DNA of 64,000 nt from Bifidobacterium vespertilionis (GCF_008698145.1 NZ_RZNZ01000016.1:1-64000); one strand, 5' to 3'; numbered from the stretch's first letter, positions 17,901 through 26,461 are shown. Numbers and translations: made by a program. The notes: generated from the letters alone by a model not told the origin.

Positions 17901-18698
17901 CTACCCCACCAGCCATTTGAACTTGGCCACCGAATACAGCGGCACGAACGGGATGAGGATCGGCGTGCGAGCCGCATAATCGCGGTATTCCGAATCATCA
18001 CCGTAGTTGCGGGTCTGGCGGATCTCCAGCCGGCGGGCACCGCCGAACATGATCCACGTGATGCACGTCCAGCCCGCGACCATCGCCGCCCACTGCCAGA
18101 AGCCCTGCGCCGCGGTCCATCCGGATATGAATACGCCGGTCCACGTGAGCACCTCGCCCAGATAATTCGGGCATCGCACCAGCCGGAACACGCCCACATC
18201 GCAGAACCGCTTCGGATGGGTTTTCTTGAAAGCGCTCTTGGTATGGTCGGCCACCGATTCAAGCACGATGCCCATTGCCATGACAATCGCCCCAATCACG
18301 CCCGCCGCATCCGTCGCCGCCTGATTTCCCAATCGGAACAGCACCGGTGATGCCTCACACGCATACAGCAGCGCGCACGCCGCCCACGTGGCGATCTTCG
18401 CCACCATTGGCACGCCCGACCCATCCTTGATCTCCCGCTTCATCGCATCGCGGTACGCCCCGCTGCGCCGCTCGCGCGCCAGCAGGAACCCGCCCAGCCG
18501 GCATCCGTACACCACGAGCATCACGCACAGCGCAGCCGTCAACGGCGACAGCCCTTTCGCGAACATGATCGCGAGCGCCACGCCTATGCCGGCGATCGAA
18601 AACCCGTACCCGAGCGAAATGAACCAGACGAACCTGCGGAACCCGATGGCGCTGACCACGAGCGCCACGGCGAAGAGGATGAAGAATGAAACTGCCAT
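17901..18698 (-). CDS. DUF1295 / steroid-reductase-like membrane protein
   Basis: 265 aa from Met at 18698. It has about seven hydrophobic segments. The conserved C-terminal part reads FRLVRCPNYLGEVLTWTG (near 186-203) and later RQTRNYGDDSEYRDYAART, typical of the DUF1295 / isoprenylcysteine-methyltransferase-like superfamily, whose members use SAM or NADPH on lipid substrates. The actual substrate is unknown. The gene lies 196 bases downstream of the GIY-YIG/DUF2075 gene on the same strand and inside the pair of inverted MITE-like elements. Confidence 0.8.
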   Translation of the reverse strand: MAVSFFILFAVALVVSAIGFRRFVWFISLGYGFSIAGIGVALAIMFAKGLSPLTAALCVMLVVYGCRLGGFLLARERRSGAYRDAMKREIKDGSGVPMVAKIATWAACALLYACEASPVLFRLGNQAATDAAGVIGAIVMAMGIVLESVADHTKSAFKKTHPKRFCDVGVFRLVRCPNYLGEVLTWTGVFISGWTAAQGFWQWAAMVAGWTCITWIMFGGARRLEIRQTRNYGDDSEYRDYAARTPILIPFVPLYSVAKFKWLVG

Positions 18699-18894
18699 GC
18701 GGTCAATCGTACGGGGAACCGCGCTGGAACGCGCACGGGTTATTGCAGGAGTTCGCTGGACAGTACCGATTGGTCGTCGCGCAGCAGGCAGGACAGCAGT
18801 ACCACGAACCAATAGCGAACTTATCGCGCACTCGAGGGGAAGTACCCGGCACTTCGTTGGACGTATTTTCCACCTTGGTTCCGCAATCGTCCCA

Positions 18895-21042
18895 TCACCC
18901 GCAGCATTCCTTCAGCTTCCTCTGCAGTTCGGGATCGACCGCGAACAGATACAGGCCATGCACGCCACGCTTGAGCAGCACGTTAAGCTGGTTGCGCAGA
19001 TTGGACTCCGAGAAGTCGCCCAGATCGCGCCGCTTGTTCGTCGCCTGACGACTGTGGCTCGCCGACTTGTCGAATACGATGCGCCCATCACGATACTTCA
19101 CGGATGGGCCTATGATGACACCGGCGAAGTTCAGATCGAATCCCTGAATCGTGAACGTGGAGCCGACCTCGTTGATGGTGTACGGCTTCTCCGCCCACGC
19201 CAGATCCTTTATCGACTTGCTTCCCCCGCCAAAAGCGGCTTTGGGAAGCTGATAGTTCCATGGCATGCAGAACCGGTCTTCCCGTCCTTCCGCACCCGAC
19301 TCGGATTCGGGAACATATCCGCGGTGATCGCCATCCGCCAACCCCATGACCCAAGTACCGTCGGCATCACGATGTAGCGACACCGTCCAGCACCCGTTCG
19401 GATCGGCGGCATTCTTTGTCTTCTCAACGTATCGCCAATCATATGTGGCCAATATCCTGGAGAGCCCGACGCCATTCCATCCGTCCGCCCTTTCCTCGGT
19501 CTTCTTCCGGATTGCACGGTACAGGTCCACCGGGGAATCGAACACCTTGATCTGGTAAGGGGCGCGAATGAGGTTGCCATCGCGATCCCGGTCCCCATCA
19601 TCCTTGGGAAGTTTCGAAAGACCACGGCCCGCCGCGAAGTCATCCACCCATTTCACCACGGCTTCGCTGGCGGCGATGCGGAACTGCCGCTCCAAATGAA
19701 TATGCGCGACATCGACGGCGAGCGGGCGGAGTCCTTGGGCGGCACCGATTTCCACCGTCGAAAATCCGTCGATCATGCCGGCGGTCTTCCTGTCATGTCT
19801 GGTCAGCTGATCATTCGGAAACAATTTCGCCAAGGTTTCTGGATGCCACTGCTGAGCAGCCTGCAGAATCTGGTTGGGATCGAACACGGCGACCACCACA
19901 CGCGCACGGCGAAGGATGTCGTACAGATGGTTCTTGCCTGAATACCCCTGATTGCCCTGTGTCATCAGCAGATGGGCCTCGTCGATGAGCACGACGTCGG
20001 CCGTGCCGATGACATTCTCCAAATCGGCTTTGTTGGTTTCGCCCTGTTTCCCGCTGAATCGATTGATGAATTGGGTGGGCAGCATCACGATCTCGTCGTC
20101 GTTCTTCTGCAACCCAAGCTTTATGGCGATCTGGTTGTACACATGCACCTGTTCTTTGTGGTTCACCAGCAGATAGGACTTCAAAACCGCCTTGCTGTCC
20201 CGATCCACCAATTCGGTGGCGATCCGGTAGAACAGGTGGCTGAGCAGCACGGTCTTGCCGGTGCCGGCGACGCCTTGAACAAAGATGAGTTTGGGAACAT
20301 CCGTCTCATTCCCGCTGGTGTCCGCAACCAGCGGTTCAAGCTGCTTGAGTATCGCATCCTCGGCGGCTACCTGGCCGGGGCTGAGCCTATGGAACGGCGA
20401 TGCCTTGAACAGCGCGGAATCCCTGATGATCTCCTCGGCGGGGAACAGCTTCGGATCCTGCTTGTGCAAGCCCAGCCAGATCTCGGAGAACACGCGGTCG
20501 AGCTTGTCGGATGTGTAATAGTCGCCCTGCGCGTTCGTGCGTCGATTGCCCAGTTTCGCGACCGCCTCCACGCTGGACATGTAGTGCATCAGCCGATTCT
20601 CCACATCCAGCGTCAGCGACTTGTTGAACAGCGGATGGCCGATCACGTACTGGCTAAATGATGAGGCATCCTTCGCAATTGCATCCGCAATGGCTTTCCA
20701 ATCCTCACGGCTGCTCGGATCGGTTTCAAGATGCTCTCCGGTCCGGCGCATGATGTCATTGGTCTCGCCCACGTACGCCGTGTATTCGATCTCCCCGGTA
20801 CGTCGACGGCTTCCGTCGGAATACACCACGTACACCGTTGGATAGTCGATCACGTACTTCAAATCGGACTTCTGGCTGAAAGACAGCAACTCCCATTCCA
20901 AGTACGTCATGCCATGGCCAGCATCGGATTCCGAATCCGCTTCGCCATGGTTCAAGATCATATAGGCCGTCGCGAAATCCCTGAATTCGTGCTTGCCGTA
21001 CGGCAGGTTGAGGATAACCGGATCGTCGTCTGCTGTGCTCAT
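18895..21042 (-). CDS. GIY-YIG nuclease domain fused to DUF2075 ATPase/helicase
   Basis: 715 aa. Residues about 65-175 look like a GIY-YIG nuclease: VYVVYSD, then AYVGETNDIMRR (89-100), H104, a Glu (E148) in LDVENRLMHY and Asn-170 in RRTNAQ. Residues 215-700 are the DUF2075 AAA/helicase part: Walker A GVAGTGKT (257-264), Walker B VVLIDEAH (350-357) and a C-terminal helicase-like segment with EVGSTFTIQGFDLNFAGVIIG. The fold combination suggests nucleic-acid remodelling and cleavage, possibly phage or plasmid defence; this is inference. The start has a poor ribosome site. No methylase or partner effector is adjacent, so if it is a defence system it acts as a single protein. Confidence 0.85.
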   Translation of the reverse strand: MSTADDDPVILNLPYGKHEFRDFATAYMILNHGEADSESDAGHGMTYLEWELLSFSQKSDLKYVIDYPTVYVVYSDGSRRRTGEIEYTAYVGETNDIMRRTGEHLETDPSSREDWKAIADAIAKDASSFSQYVIGHPLFNKSLTLDVENRLMHYMSSVEAVAKLGNRRTNAQGDYYTSDKLDRVFSEIWLGLHKQDPKLFPAEEIIRDSALFKASPFHRLSPGQVAAEDAILKQLEPLVADTSGNETDVPKLIFVQGVAGTGKTVLLSHLFYRIATELVDRDSKAVLKSYLLVNHKEQVHVYNQIAIKLGLQKNDDEIVMLPTQFINRFSGKQGETNKADLENVIGTADVVLIDEAHLLMTQGNQGYSGKNHLYDILRRARVVVAVFDPNQILQAAQQWHPETLAKLFPNDQLTRHDRKTAGMIDGFSTVEIGAAQGLRPLAVDVAHIHLERQFRIAASEAVVKWVDDFAAGRGLSKLPKDDGDRDRDGNLIRAPYQIKVFDSPVDLYRAIRKKTEERADGWNGVGLSRILATYDWRYVEKTKNAADPNGCWTVSLHRDADGTWVMGLADGDHRGYVPESESGAEGREDRFCMPWNYQLPKAAFGGGSKSIKDLAWAEKPYTINEVGSTFTIQGFDLNFAGVIIGPSVKYRDGRIVFDKSASHSRQATNKRRDLGDFSESNLRNQLNVLLKRGVHGLYLFAVDPELQRKLKECCG

Positions 21043-21256
21043 GGAGGCCACGTTACGGCTCCGATCGGACCGTCTCCGACTTGGCGATGGCGACGGATCC
21101 GCCGTGCCCATCCGGCATGCGCCGCGGCCGCCATGTGACGGAGCTAACAGGCATTTCCTCCCCGGGACACGGCCCCGCATGGGAGAATCGGTATCAGCGG
21201 CGGTTCGATTCCGGGCCGGCGCCACACATTCACTGATGAAGGGATCGGCACCAATA

Positions 21257-21628
21257 ATGATCATTCTCACCAACCTCTCCCCAGCCAGGGCCATGGCGAT
21301 GATCGCCACGGGCCTGCTCATGATCGCGCTGACGGCATGCGCCATGCAACCGCCGCGACCGGCCGTCACTTCTCCCGCACAGAACGGGACCGCCAACGCC
21401 CCCGTCGCCACTTCGCCCACCCAGTCGGGCGACGACGATGATCGCAATGACGACCGGGACGACAACAAGGACGACAACACCAACAACGGCAACCAGCCGA
21501 ACGGCGGCAACGATGGCAATGACGACGCCGACGGCAATGACGACGCCGACGATCGCAATGAGGCCGACAACCGAGACGACCAGGACGATGACGATCAGAA
21601 CGACAAGGACGACCAGGACGACAACTGA
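21257..21628 (+). CDS. small acidic lipoprotein
   Basis: 123 aa (an in-frame start at 21236 adds seven). The N-terminus is a lipoprotein signal with a hydrophobic stretch ending in the lipobox LTAC near residue 28, so the protein is expected to be lipid-anchored on the outer face of the membrane. The remainder is low complexity, first Thr/Ser/Pro/Ala, then about 70 residues rich in Asp, Asn and Gly. At DNA level an 18-base unit (GGCAATGACGACGCCGAC) is exactly duplicated at 21525-21560, indicating repeat expansion. It is divergent from the GIY-YIG/DUF2075 gene. The tail might bind cations; the function is unknown. Confidence 0.65.
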   Translation: MIILTNLSPARAMAMIATGLLMIALTACAMQPPRPAVTSPAQNGTANAPVATSPTQSGDDDDRNDDRDDNKDDNTNNGNQPNGGNDGNDDADGNDDADDRNEADNRDDQDDDDQNDKDDQDDN

Positions 21629-21688
21629 TTCATAGCCAATTCCTCCCGTCGTACTGAACGTTCGCGGTCATCCTGAGCGTCTCTCTCA

Positions 21689-21775
21689 GTCATCCTGAGC
21701 GCAGCGAAGGATCCTTAATTCGTGCGCGGATTAAGGATCCTTCGACTCCGGGCTTCGCCCTTCGCTCAGGATGAC
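21689..21775. repeat. GTCATCCTGAGC/GGATCCTT hairpin repeat
   Basis: Inverted repeat of the dispersed family, with extra half-copies at about 21667 and 21790-21805. 21629-22332 holds this repeat, MITE-like copy 2, another half repeat (22154-22182) and DnaA-box-like sites, but no gene. Confidence 0.85.
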
Positions 21776-21849
21776 GAGAGACGAACGCTCACTCAGGATG
21801 ACCAGAGAGGCAAACGCTCGCTCAGGATCACGGTTTCAACTCGATATCT

Positions 21850-22066
21850 CGCACAGTGGGGGCGGATTTGGGCCTTTTCCGAGCGATATACGTCAAAGTG
21901 GGGGCGTCCCGGCCATGCCATGGCAGGCGCGCGGGAAAGGCGGCCATTGCAAAACCGCGGAAAACAGCCAAGCCAACGCGACAAATATGGCGGATGCCCG
22001 GGGTTTCACGCCCCCACTTTGATGTATAGCATCCCGCAAAGGCCGAAATCCGCCCCCACTATGCAA
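21850..22066. mobile_element. MITE-like element, copy 2 (inverted)
   Basis: 217 bases with 57-base imperfect inverted ends (21850-21906 and 22010-22066). It is the reverse-complement counterpart of the element at 17470-17685. The flanks are homologous too, to about 22165 on the right and 21830 on the left. The two copies face each other across about 4.2 kb carrying the DUF1295, GIY-YIG/DUF2075 and lipoprotein genes. Confidence 0.65.
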
Positions 22067-22188
22067 AATAGCCCCGAAACAGCCGCGGAACAGCCGTCGC
22101 GCGCATCGAAAACACCTCGAAAACATGCTGCAGACCGCCATTCCACCGGGCCCAAGGATCCTTCGACTCCGCCCAGGATGACGCGAGC

Positions 22189-22234
22189 TTATCCACAGCA
22201 CCGCCCCGCGACGCGACTTGTCCACTTATCCACC
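22189..22234 (+). promoter_or_regulatory. three DnaA-box-like nonamers
   Basis: TTATCCACA (22189-22197, the consensus DnaA box), TTGTCCACT (22218-22226) and TTATCCACC (22226-22234, sharing one base with the previous) lie in the same orientation about 100-145 bases before the next start codon. dnaA and dnaN are not in the window, so this is more likely a DnaA-binding regulatory cluster than oriC. Confidence 0.5.
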
Positions 22235-22332
22235 GCCGCAGGCCCCGCGCTTTCGAATCCAGCCTTGATCTGCCTACGGTGGGGACACGGGAGACCGATG
22301 GGCGGTCACCGTCAACGAGAAGGGACACGACG

Positions 22333-23256
22333 ATGGCACAGGTCAATCTGGAATGCCGCGACAGGGACAACACAAATCCCACGATCCTGTATCCGGGGGA
22401 TGTGGCGAACGTCATGCGCGAGATGCAGCCGGAGGCATATCGCGAGGCACGGCGCACGTTCGTCAAGGAGGTCGGCATTGATCCCCGCAACGTGCGGGAC
22501 GCGAACTTCCGCGGGTTCACCAATTATCTGTTCAGCGAGTGGCTGACCTACGACGTCCGGCTTGTCGCGGTGGAGGACGATGACGCAGACGACGCGATGG
22601 ACGATGAGGTCCCAACGTACAAAGGGCCGACATACGAGGAGATAGTCGCGAGGGAAGGCCCGAGCGGCTGCACGCTGGAAGACAAGGTCGCCATCACGCC
22701 ATTCGATTGGGTCGCCTCGCGCGCGCACGACAACGGCCTGGTCGACGACGACCAGTTCAGGGACATGTGCGAGGTGTCGGACACGAACTTCGCCTCGTGG
22801 TTCTGGATCCGGAAGGCCAGCGCCGGCAGCCAGCTGCTGGTGCTGGAGGACATGGAGGAGGGTACCGAATACCAAGTGACGGACAGTGCGACGTCGGCGC
22901 GCTACGACGGCACTGCCGGAGGCAGTCTGGTGGGCCGTCTGGCCAAGGTGCGCGACCAGTGGCGTCTGATCGCCCCGCCGCCGATGGTGATCCGGGAACC
23001 CAACGACCAGCAGGAGTACAACCGCGTGAATATGCTCGCCCAACTGATGCTGCCGGATTACCTGCAAATGGTCGCCATGCTGCTGCCGATGAGCCCGGTC
23101 TATCAGGATGAGATCGCGGCCAGGCATGCATCGGGCCGCCGCAATGCGAACGGCGGCGGACGCGGAAGCAACCACGGTGGCGGATCCAGCAGCAATCGAC
23201 GCCAGCAGCGCAGGAACCTCAATAACCGGGGCAATCGCAGAAACCGCGGAAAATAG
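22333..23256 (+). CDS. unknown protein with Arg/Asn/Gly-rich basic tail
   Basis: 307 aa, start preceded by GAGAAGGGA. I do not recognise a domain. Residues 1-265 are soluble, acidic and globular-looking, with an Asp-rich loop near 88-98. The last 40 residues are strongly basic and disordered (RRNANGGGRG, then NRRQQRR, ending NRGNRRNRGK), reminiscent of RGG-type nucleic-acid-binding tails. DnaA-box-like sites lie upstream. It converges on the ABC ATPase gene. Codon use is typical of the region. Confidence 0.75.
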   Translation: MAQVNLECRDRDNTNPTILYPGDVANVMREMQPEAYREARRTFVKEVGIDPRNVRDANFRGFTNYLFSEWLTYDVRLVAVEDDDADDAMDDEVPTYKGPTYEEIVAREGPSGCTLEDKVAITPFDWVASRAHDNGLVDDDQFRDMCEVSDTNFASWFWIRKASAGSQLLVLEDMEEGTEYQVTDSATSARYDGTAGGSLVGRLAKVRDQWRLIAPPPMVIREPNDQQEYNRVNMLAQLMLPDYLQMVAMLLPMSPVYQDEIAARHASGRRNANGGGRGSNHGGGSSSNRRQQRRNLNNRGNRRNRGK

Positions 23257-23318
23257 CAGGTTCCGCTATCAGGCGCTATCAGGCGCTCAGCCACACCTCC
23301 TGATTCCGGCTGCCGCCA

Positions 23319-24212
23319 TCACACCGCGTACGCGGACCAGCGGCCGTGCGAGTGCTCCACCTCGATGGGCATGCCGAACAGGTCGGACAGCCGCTCGTCG
23401 GTGAGGCCCTCCTCGAGCGGGCCCTGATAGACGATCGTGCCGGCAGAGGGGTTGCCGGCCGCGTCGATGCCGTCGCGGAACGAACCCGCCGCCCCGGCCG
23501 CATCCTCGGCGGGCACGGGCTTGCGGCCCATGATGGCGATGTGGTCGAATCCGGCGGGGATCTCCTCGAGCCGGTGCGTGACGAGCACCACGGCGCGGCG
23601 GGAATCCTCGGAGCCGATGCGGCTCAGCGTGCGCATCACCTGCTCGCGGCCGCCCAGATCGAGACCGGTGGTCGGCTCGTCCATGATGAGCAGCTCGGGG
23701 TCGCCCATGAGCGCGCGGGCGATCAGCACGCGGGTGCGCTCGCCTTCGGACAGGCGCCACATATGCTTGCCTTCGAGGTAGCCGACCGAAAAGTCGCGCA
23801 GCAGCTGGCGGGCGCGGGCGTACTGCTCGTCCGTGTATTCGTCGCGCCACTTGCCGGTCACGGCCGTGAGCCCTGTGACCACGGCATTGAGCGGGTCCTC
23901 GAACTCGGGGAACTGCCGACCCAGATCGGCCGAGGCGAGGCCAATGCGCGAGCGCAGCTTGAACACGTCATACTTGCCCAGCTGGTGACCGAGGATGAAC
24001 ACGCGGCCCTCGGAGGGGAAGGTGCGCGTGGCGAGCATGCCCACGGCCGTGGACTTGCCGATGCCGTTGGGACCGAACAGCACCCAGCGCTCCCCCGCGC
24101 GGACCGTGAGATTCACGTCGGTGATGATCACGCGGCGGTTGCGGCGGAATTCGACGTTTTCAAGCTGGAGGACGACGTCGTTGCCGCTGGTGTTCTCATT
24201 CACTGTGTACAT
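23319..24212 (-). CDS. ABC transporter ATP-binding protein
   Basis: 297 aa. One nucleotide-binding domain: Walker A GPNGIGKST (near 48-56), signature LSEGERTR (near 155), Walker B LLIMDEPTTGLDLGG and switch His in VTHRLEE. The pattern resembles stand-alone YlmA/ModF-type ATPases. No permease gene is adjacent, so its partner or non-transport role is unknown. It lies downstream of glycogen synthase but separated by a strong terminator, so it has its own promoter in 24213-24238 or depends on read-through. Confidence 0.85.
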   Translation of the reverse strand: MYTVNENTSGNDVVLQLENVEFRRNRRVIITDVNLTVRAGERWVLFGPNGIGKSTAVGMLATRTFPSEGRVFILGHQLGKYDVFKLRSRIGLASADLGRQFPEFEDPLNAVVTGLTAVTGKWRDEYTDEQYARARQLLRDFSVGYLEGKHMWRLSEGERTRVLIARALMGDPELLIMDEPTTGLDLGGREQVMRTLSRIGSEDSRRAVVLVTHRLEEIPAGFDHIAIMGRKPVPAEDAAGAAGSFRDGIDAAGNPSAGTIVYQGPLEEGLTDERLSDLFGMPIEVEHSHGRWSAYAV

Positions 24213-24238
24213 TCCTTTCGAGTCGCATTGCCAAGACG

Positions 24239-24272
24239 AAAAAGGGCTTCCCCCAATTGTAGGGGGAAGCCC
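24239..24272 (-). terminator. Rho-independent terminator of glycogen synthase
   Basis: On the minus strand GGGCTTCCCCC pairs with GGGGGAAGCCC (11 bp, 7-base loop) and is followed by TTTTT. It lies about 55 bases after the glycogen synthase stop codon. Confidence 0.9.
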
Positions 24273-24327
24273 GTCGCGGCCACCGGCCAGTGCCGGTAAC
24301 CGGAACGCTACTTGCGCTACCTGCGTG

Positions 24328-25575
24328 CTACTTGCGCTCGTCGAGCACGGACTGGTAGACCTTCACGGTCTGGTCGGCGATCGACTCCCAGCTGAAGTGG
24401 TCGCGGGCGCGCTCGTAGCCGGCCTGGCCCATCTTCTTCGCGAGTTCGGGATCGGCCATGACCTTGTCGATCGCGGCGGCCATGTCGTGCACGAATTTGT
24501 CCGGGTTGGTCGGGGTGCCGGTGCCGTCGTGCAGCTGGTCGATCGGCACGAGGTAGCCGGTCTCGCCGTCCACGACGACCTCGGGGATGCCGCCGGTGGC
24601 GGAGGCGACGACGGGCAGGCCGCACGCCATGGCCTCAAGGTTCACGATGCCCAGCGGCTCATAGATGGACGGGCAGATGAAGGCGTCGCAGCCGTGCTCC
24701 AGGGCGTTGAGCTCCGGGCGGGGCAGCATCTCCTCGATCCACACGATGTTGCCGCGCTCCTCATCCAGCTTGGCGAACGCGGTCTTGACCTCCTCGGCGA
24801 TCTCCGGGGTGTCCGGGGCGCCGGCGCACAGGACCACCTGAATGTCCTTGGAGATCAGGTGCAGCGCCTTGAGCAGATAGGGCAGGCCCTTCTGGCGGGT
24901 GATGCGGCCCACGAACAGCAGGGTGGGCTTGGAGCGGTCGATGTTGTAGCGGTCGAAGACGCCCCAGGCCGGATCGTCCTCGGCGGGGGTCTCGAAGTCG
25001 GACATGGTGATGCCGTTGTGCACCACGACGACCTTCGCCGGGTCGACGTTCGGGTAGGCCGCGAGGATGTCCTCGCGCATGCCGCCGGAGACGGCGATCA
25101 CGCGGTCGGCGTGCTCGTAGGCGTCCTTCTCGGCCCAGGAGCTCAGGTTGTAGCCGCCGCCGAGCTGCTCGCGCTTCCACGGGCGGAAGGGCTCGAGGCT
25201 GTGCGCGGTGATGACCAGCGGGATCTCGTGCAGCTGCTGGGCGAGACGGCCCGCCAGGCAGGCGTACCAGGTGTGCGCGTGGATCAGATCGGCGTCCACA
25301 TCGTTGGCGATCTGCAGGTCCACGCCGAAGGTCTTCAGCGCCGGGTTGGCGTCGGCCAGCTCGGACGGGGTGTCATAGCCCACCACCTTCAGACTGCCCT
25401 TGGCGGCCTCGGCATTGGGGATGGCCGGGACGTCCGCCGCGGTGCGCGGGCCGTCGAACGCGCGCACGGTCACGTCGATGCGCTCGGCGAGCACCTTGGA
25501 CAGCTCCTCGGCATGCACGCCGGCGCCACCATACACATGCGGCGGGTATTCGCGGGTGAGAATGTCGACCTTCAT
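24328..25575 (-). CDS. glgA: glycogen synthase, GT4 family
   Basis: 415 aa from Met at 25575, which has AAGGAG upstream. It transfers glucose from a nucleotide sugar into alpha-1,4-glucan, or in some actinobacteria makes maltose-1-phosphate. The GT4 features are EYPPHVYGGAGVH at the N-terminus, HAHTWYACLAG near 102, VGRITRQKGLPYL near 217 and the C-terminal CPSIYEPLGIVNLEAMACG with the catalytic Glu pair. It is the actinobacterial (short) type. In-frame codons upstream to 26424 run through repeats and are not part of the gene. Confidence 0.92.
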   Translation of the reverse strand: MKVDILTREYPPHVYGGAGVHAEELSKVLAERIDVTVRAFDGPRTAADVPAIPNAEAAKGSLKVVGYDTPSELADANPALKTFGVDLQIANDVDADLIHAHTWYACLAGRLAQQLHEIPLVITAHSLEPFRPWKREQLGGGYNLSSWAEKDAYEHADRVIAVSGGMREDILAAYPNVDPAKVVVVHNGITMSDFETPAEDDPAWGVFDRYNIDRSKPTLLFVGRITRQKGLPYLLKALHLISKDIQVVLCAGAPDTPEIAEEVKTAFAKLDEERGNIVWIEEMLPRPELNALEHGCDAFICPSIYEPLGIVNLEAMACGLPVVASATGGIPEVVVDGETGYLVPIDQLHDGTGTPTNPDKFVHDMAAAIDKVMADPELAKKMGQAGYERARDHFSWESIADQTVKVYQSVLDERK

Positions 25576-25660
25576 CTGATTTGCTCCTTCATTGGGAATC
25601 ATCGGACCGGAACGATTCCATGATACCCCGCAGGTGTGGAGATGGGCGGCACCCGAACTA

Positions 25661-25710
25661 CAAGTTCTGCCAGCAAGTCCTCCCGCTTTCGGGTTTGCTG
25701 GCAGATCTTG
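25661..25710. repeat. inverted repeat with CTGCCAGCAA arms
   Basis: Arms of 16 bases (25661-25676 and 25695-25710) differ at one position, with an 18-base loop. A half copy (GATCTGCCAGCAAACC) recurs near 47610. 25576-26461 (886 bases) contains this, a hairpin repeat, a GGGCAGATC motif cluster and a GTGAC array, but no gene that I can support. Confidence 0.7.
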
Positions 25711-25756
25711 CAACTCGGTTCGATGCCGAGGCATCCTGAACGAAGCCAGTCGTAAC

Positions 25757-25832
25757 GTCATCCTGAGCGGAACGAAGGATCCTTGATTTTGTGCGCAGTC
25801 TTCAAGGATCCTTCGACTCCGCTCAGGATGAC
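25757..25832. repeat. GTCATCCTGAGC/GGATCCTT hairpin repeat
   Basis: A compact copy of the dispersed inverted repeat: arms of about 29 bases around an 18-base loop, ending GCTCAGGATGAC. Confidence 0.85.
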
Positions 25833-25918
25833 GTTGGGGGCTCTCGCTACGCCCCGGAGACCCTGGAGGACACGAGAGTGATCGCAACAGCGCCGAAAGC
25901 CCCACATCGGTCCGCCCG

Positions 25919-26104
25919 CAAACTGCCCACCTCACAAACTGGGCAAATGCGGACGTTGGATTCGCGAACTGGGCAGATCCGATCTTCTGCAACCGGTTTT
26001 CAGCCTCCAGATGGCAGGATCCGCCCAGTTTGCGCGGCGGAAGTCCCAATCTGCCCAGTTTGCGGCGCGAATTAAACGAATTAGGCACGAACTGGGCAGA
26101 TCGG
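25919..26104. repeat. cluster of GATCTGCCCAGTTTGC motifs
   Basis: Copies in both orientations occur near 25919, 25935, 25964, 26025, 26050 and 26086. Single copies of the same 16-base word lie at 277-292, near 36654 and near 36798. All are intergenic. The inverted pairs could form stems; no function is known to me. Confidence 0.65.
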
Positions 26105-26123
26105 GCCGATCCCGGGGTTCGCC

Positions 26124-26303
26124 GTGACCTGGCGTGTGACCGGGTGCGTGACACGGCGTGCGGTGTGACCGGGCGTGTGACAAGGGATGGGCACGCCCGG
26201 TCACGAGGTGCCGGAATCGTTGAAATAGCGCCTTTTTGAAATCCCTGTGACCGGGAATGGGCACACCATGTCACACTCCCGGTCACACCACACACCCGGT
26301 CAC
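26124..26303. repeat. array of GTGAC/GTCAC motifs
   Basis: Ten copies start at 26124, 26136, 26148, 26165, 26177, 26200, 26247, 26270, 26282 and 26299, many within TGTGACCGGG or its inverse. The 12-base spacing 26124-26136-26148 is repeated at 156-168-180, and 26165-26177 and 26270-26282 are also 12 apart. Confidence 0.7.
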
Positions 26304-26341
26304 GTGTTCGATATGCGGGGCTTTCGTCATCCCGAACACCC

Positions 26342-26372
26342 CGCCATATCAGTGAGGAGCACTGATATGGCG
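26342..26372. repeat. perfect 12-bp stem-loop downstream of the ulaF-type gene
   Basis: CGCCATATCAGT pairs exactly with ACTGATATGGCG around a 7-base loop, 90 bases beyond the end of the ribulose-phosphate epimerase operon. No T-run follows on the minus strand, so termination is only possible. Confidence 0.6.
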
Positions 26373-26461
26373 TTTGGCGCGTGTGTCCTCTAGGCGCCCC
26401 CCGAGGGAAGGCGTGCGAAGGCACGTCAACCGAGGAGCAACGACGAGGACACTCCGCCAGC

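Noticed and set aside
22189..22234. Chromosomal replication origin
   Set aside because: Only three DnaA-like boxes, no AT-rich unwinding region and no dnaA/dnaN/rpmH neighbours; kept only as a regulatory-cluster observation.
17707..23256. Prophage or integrative element
   Set aside because: No integrase, terminase, capsid, relaxase or tRNA-derived att site was found; the only mobile-looking features are the short inverted elements.
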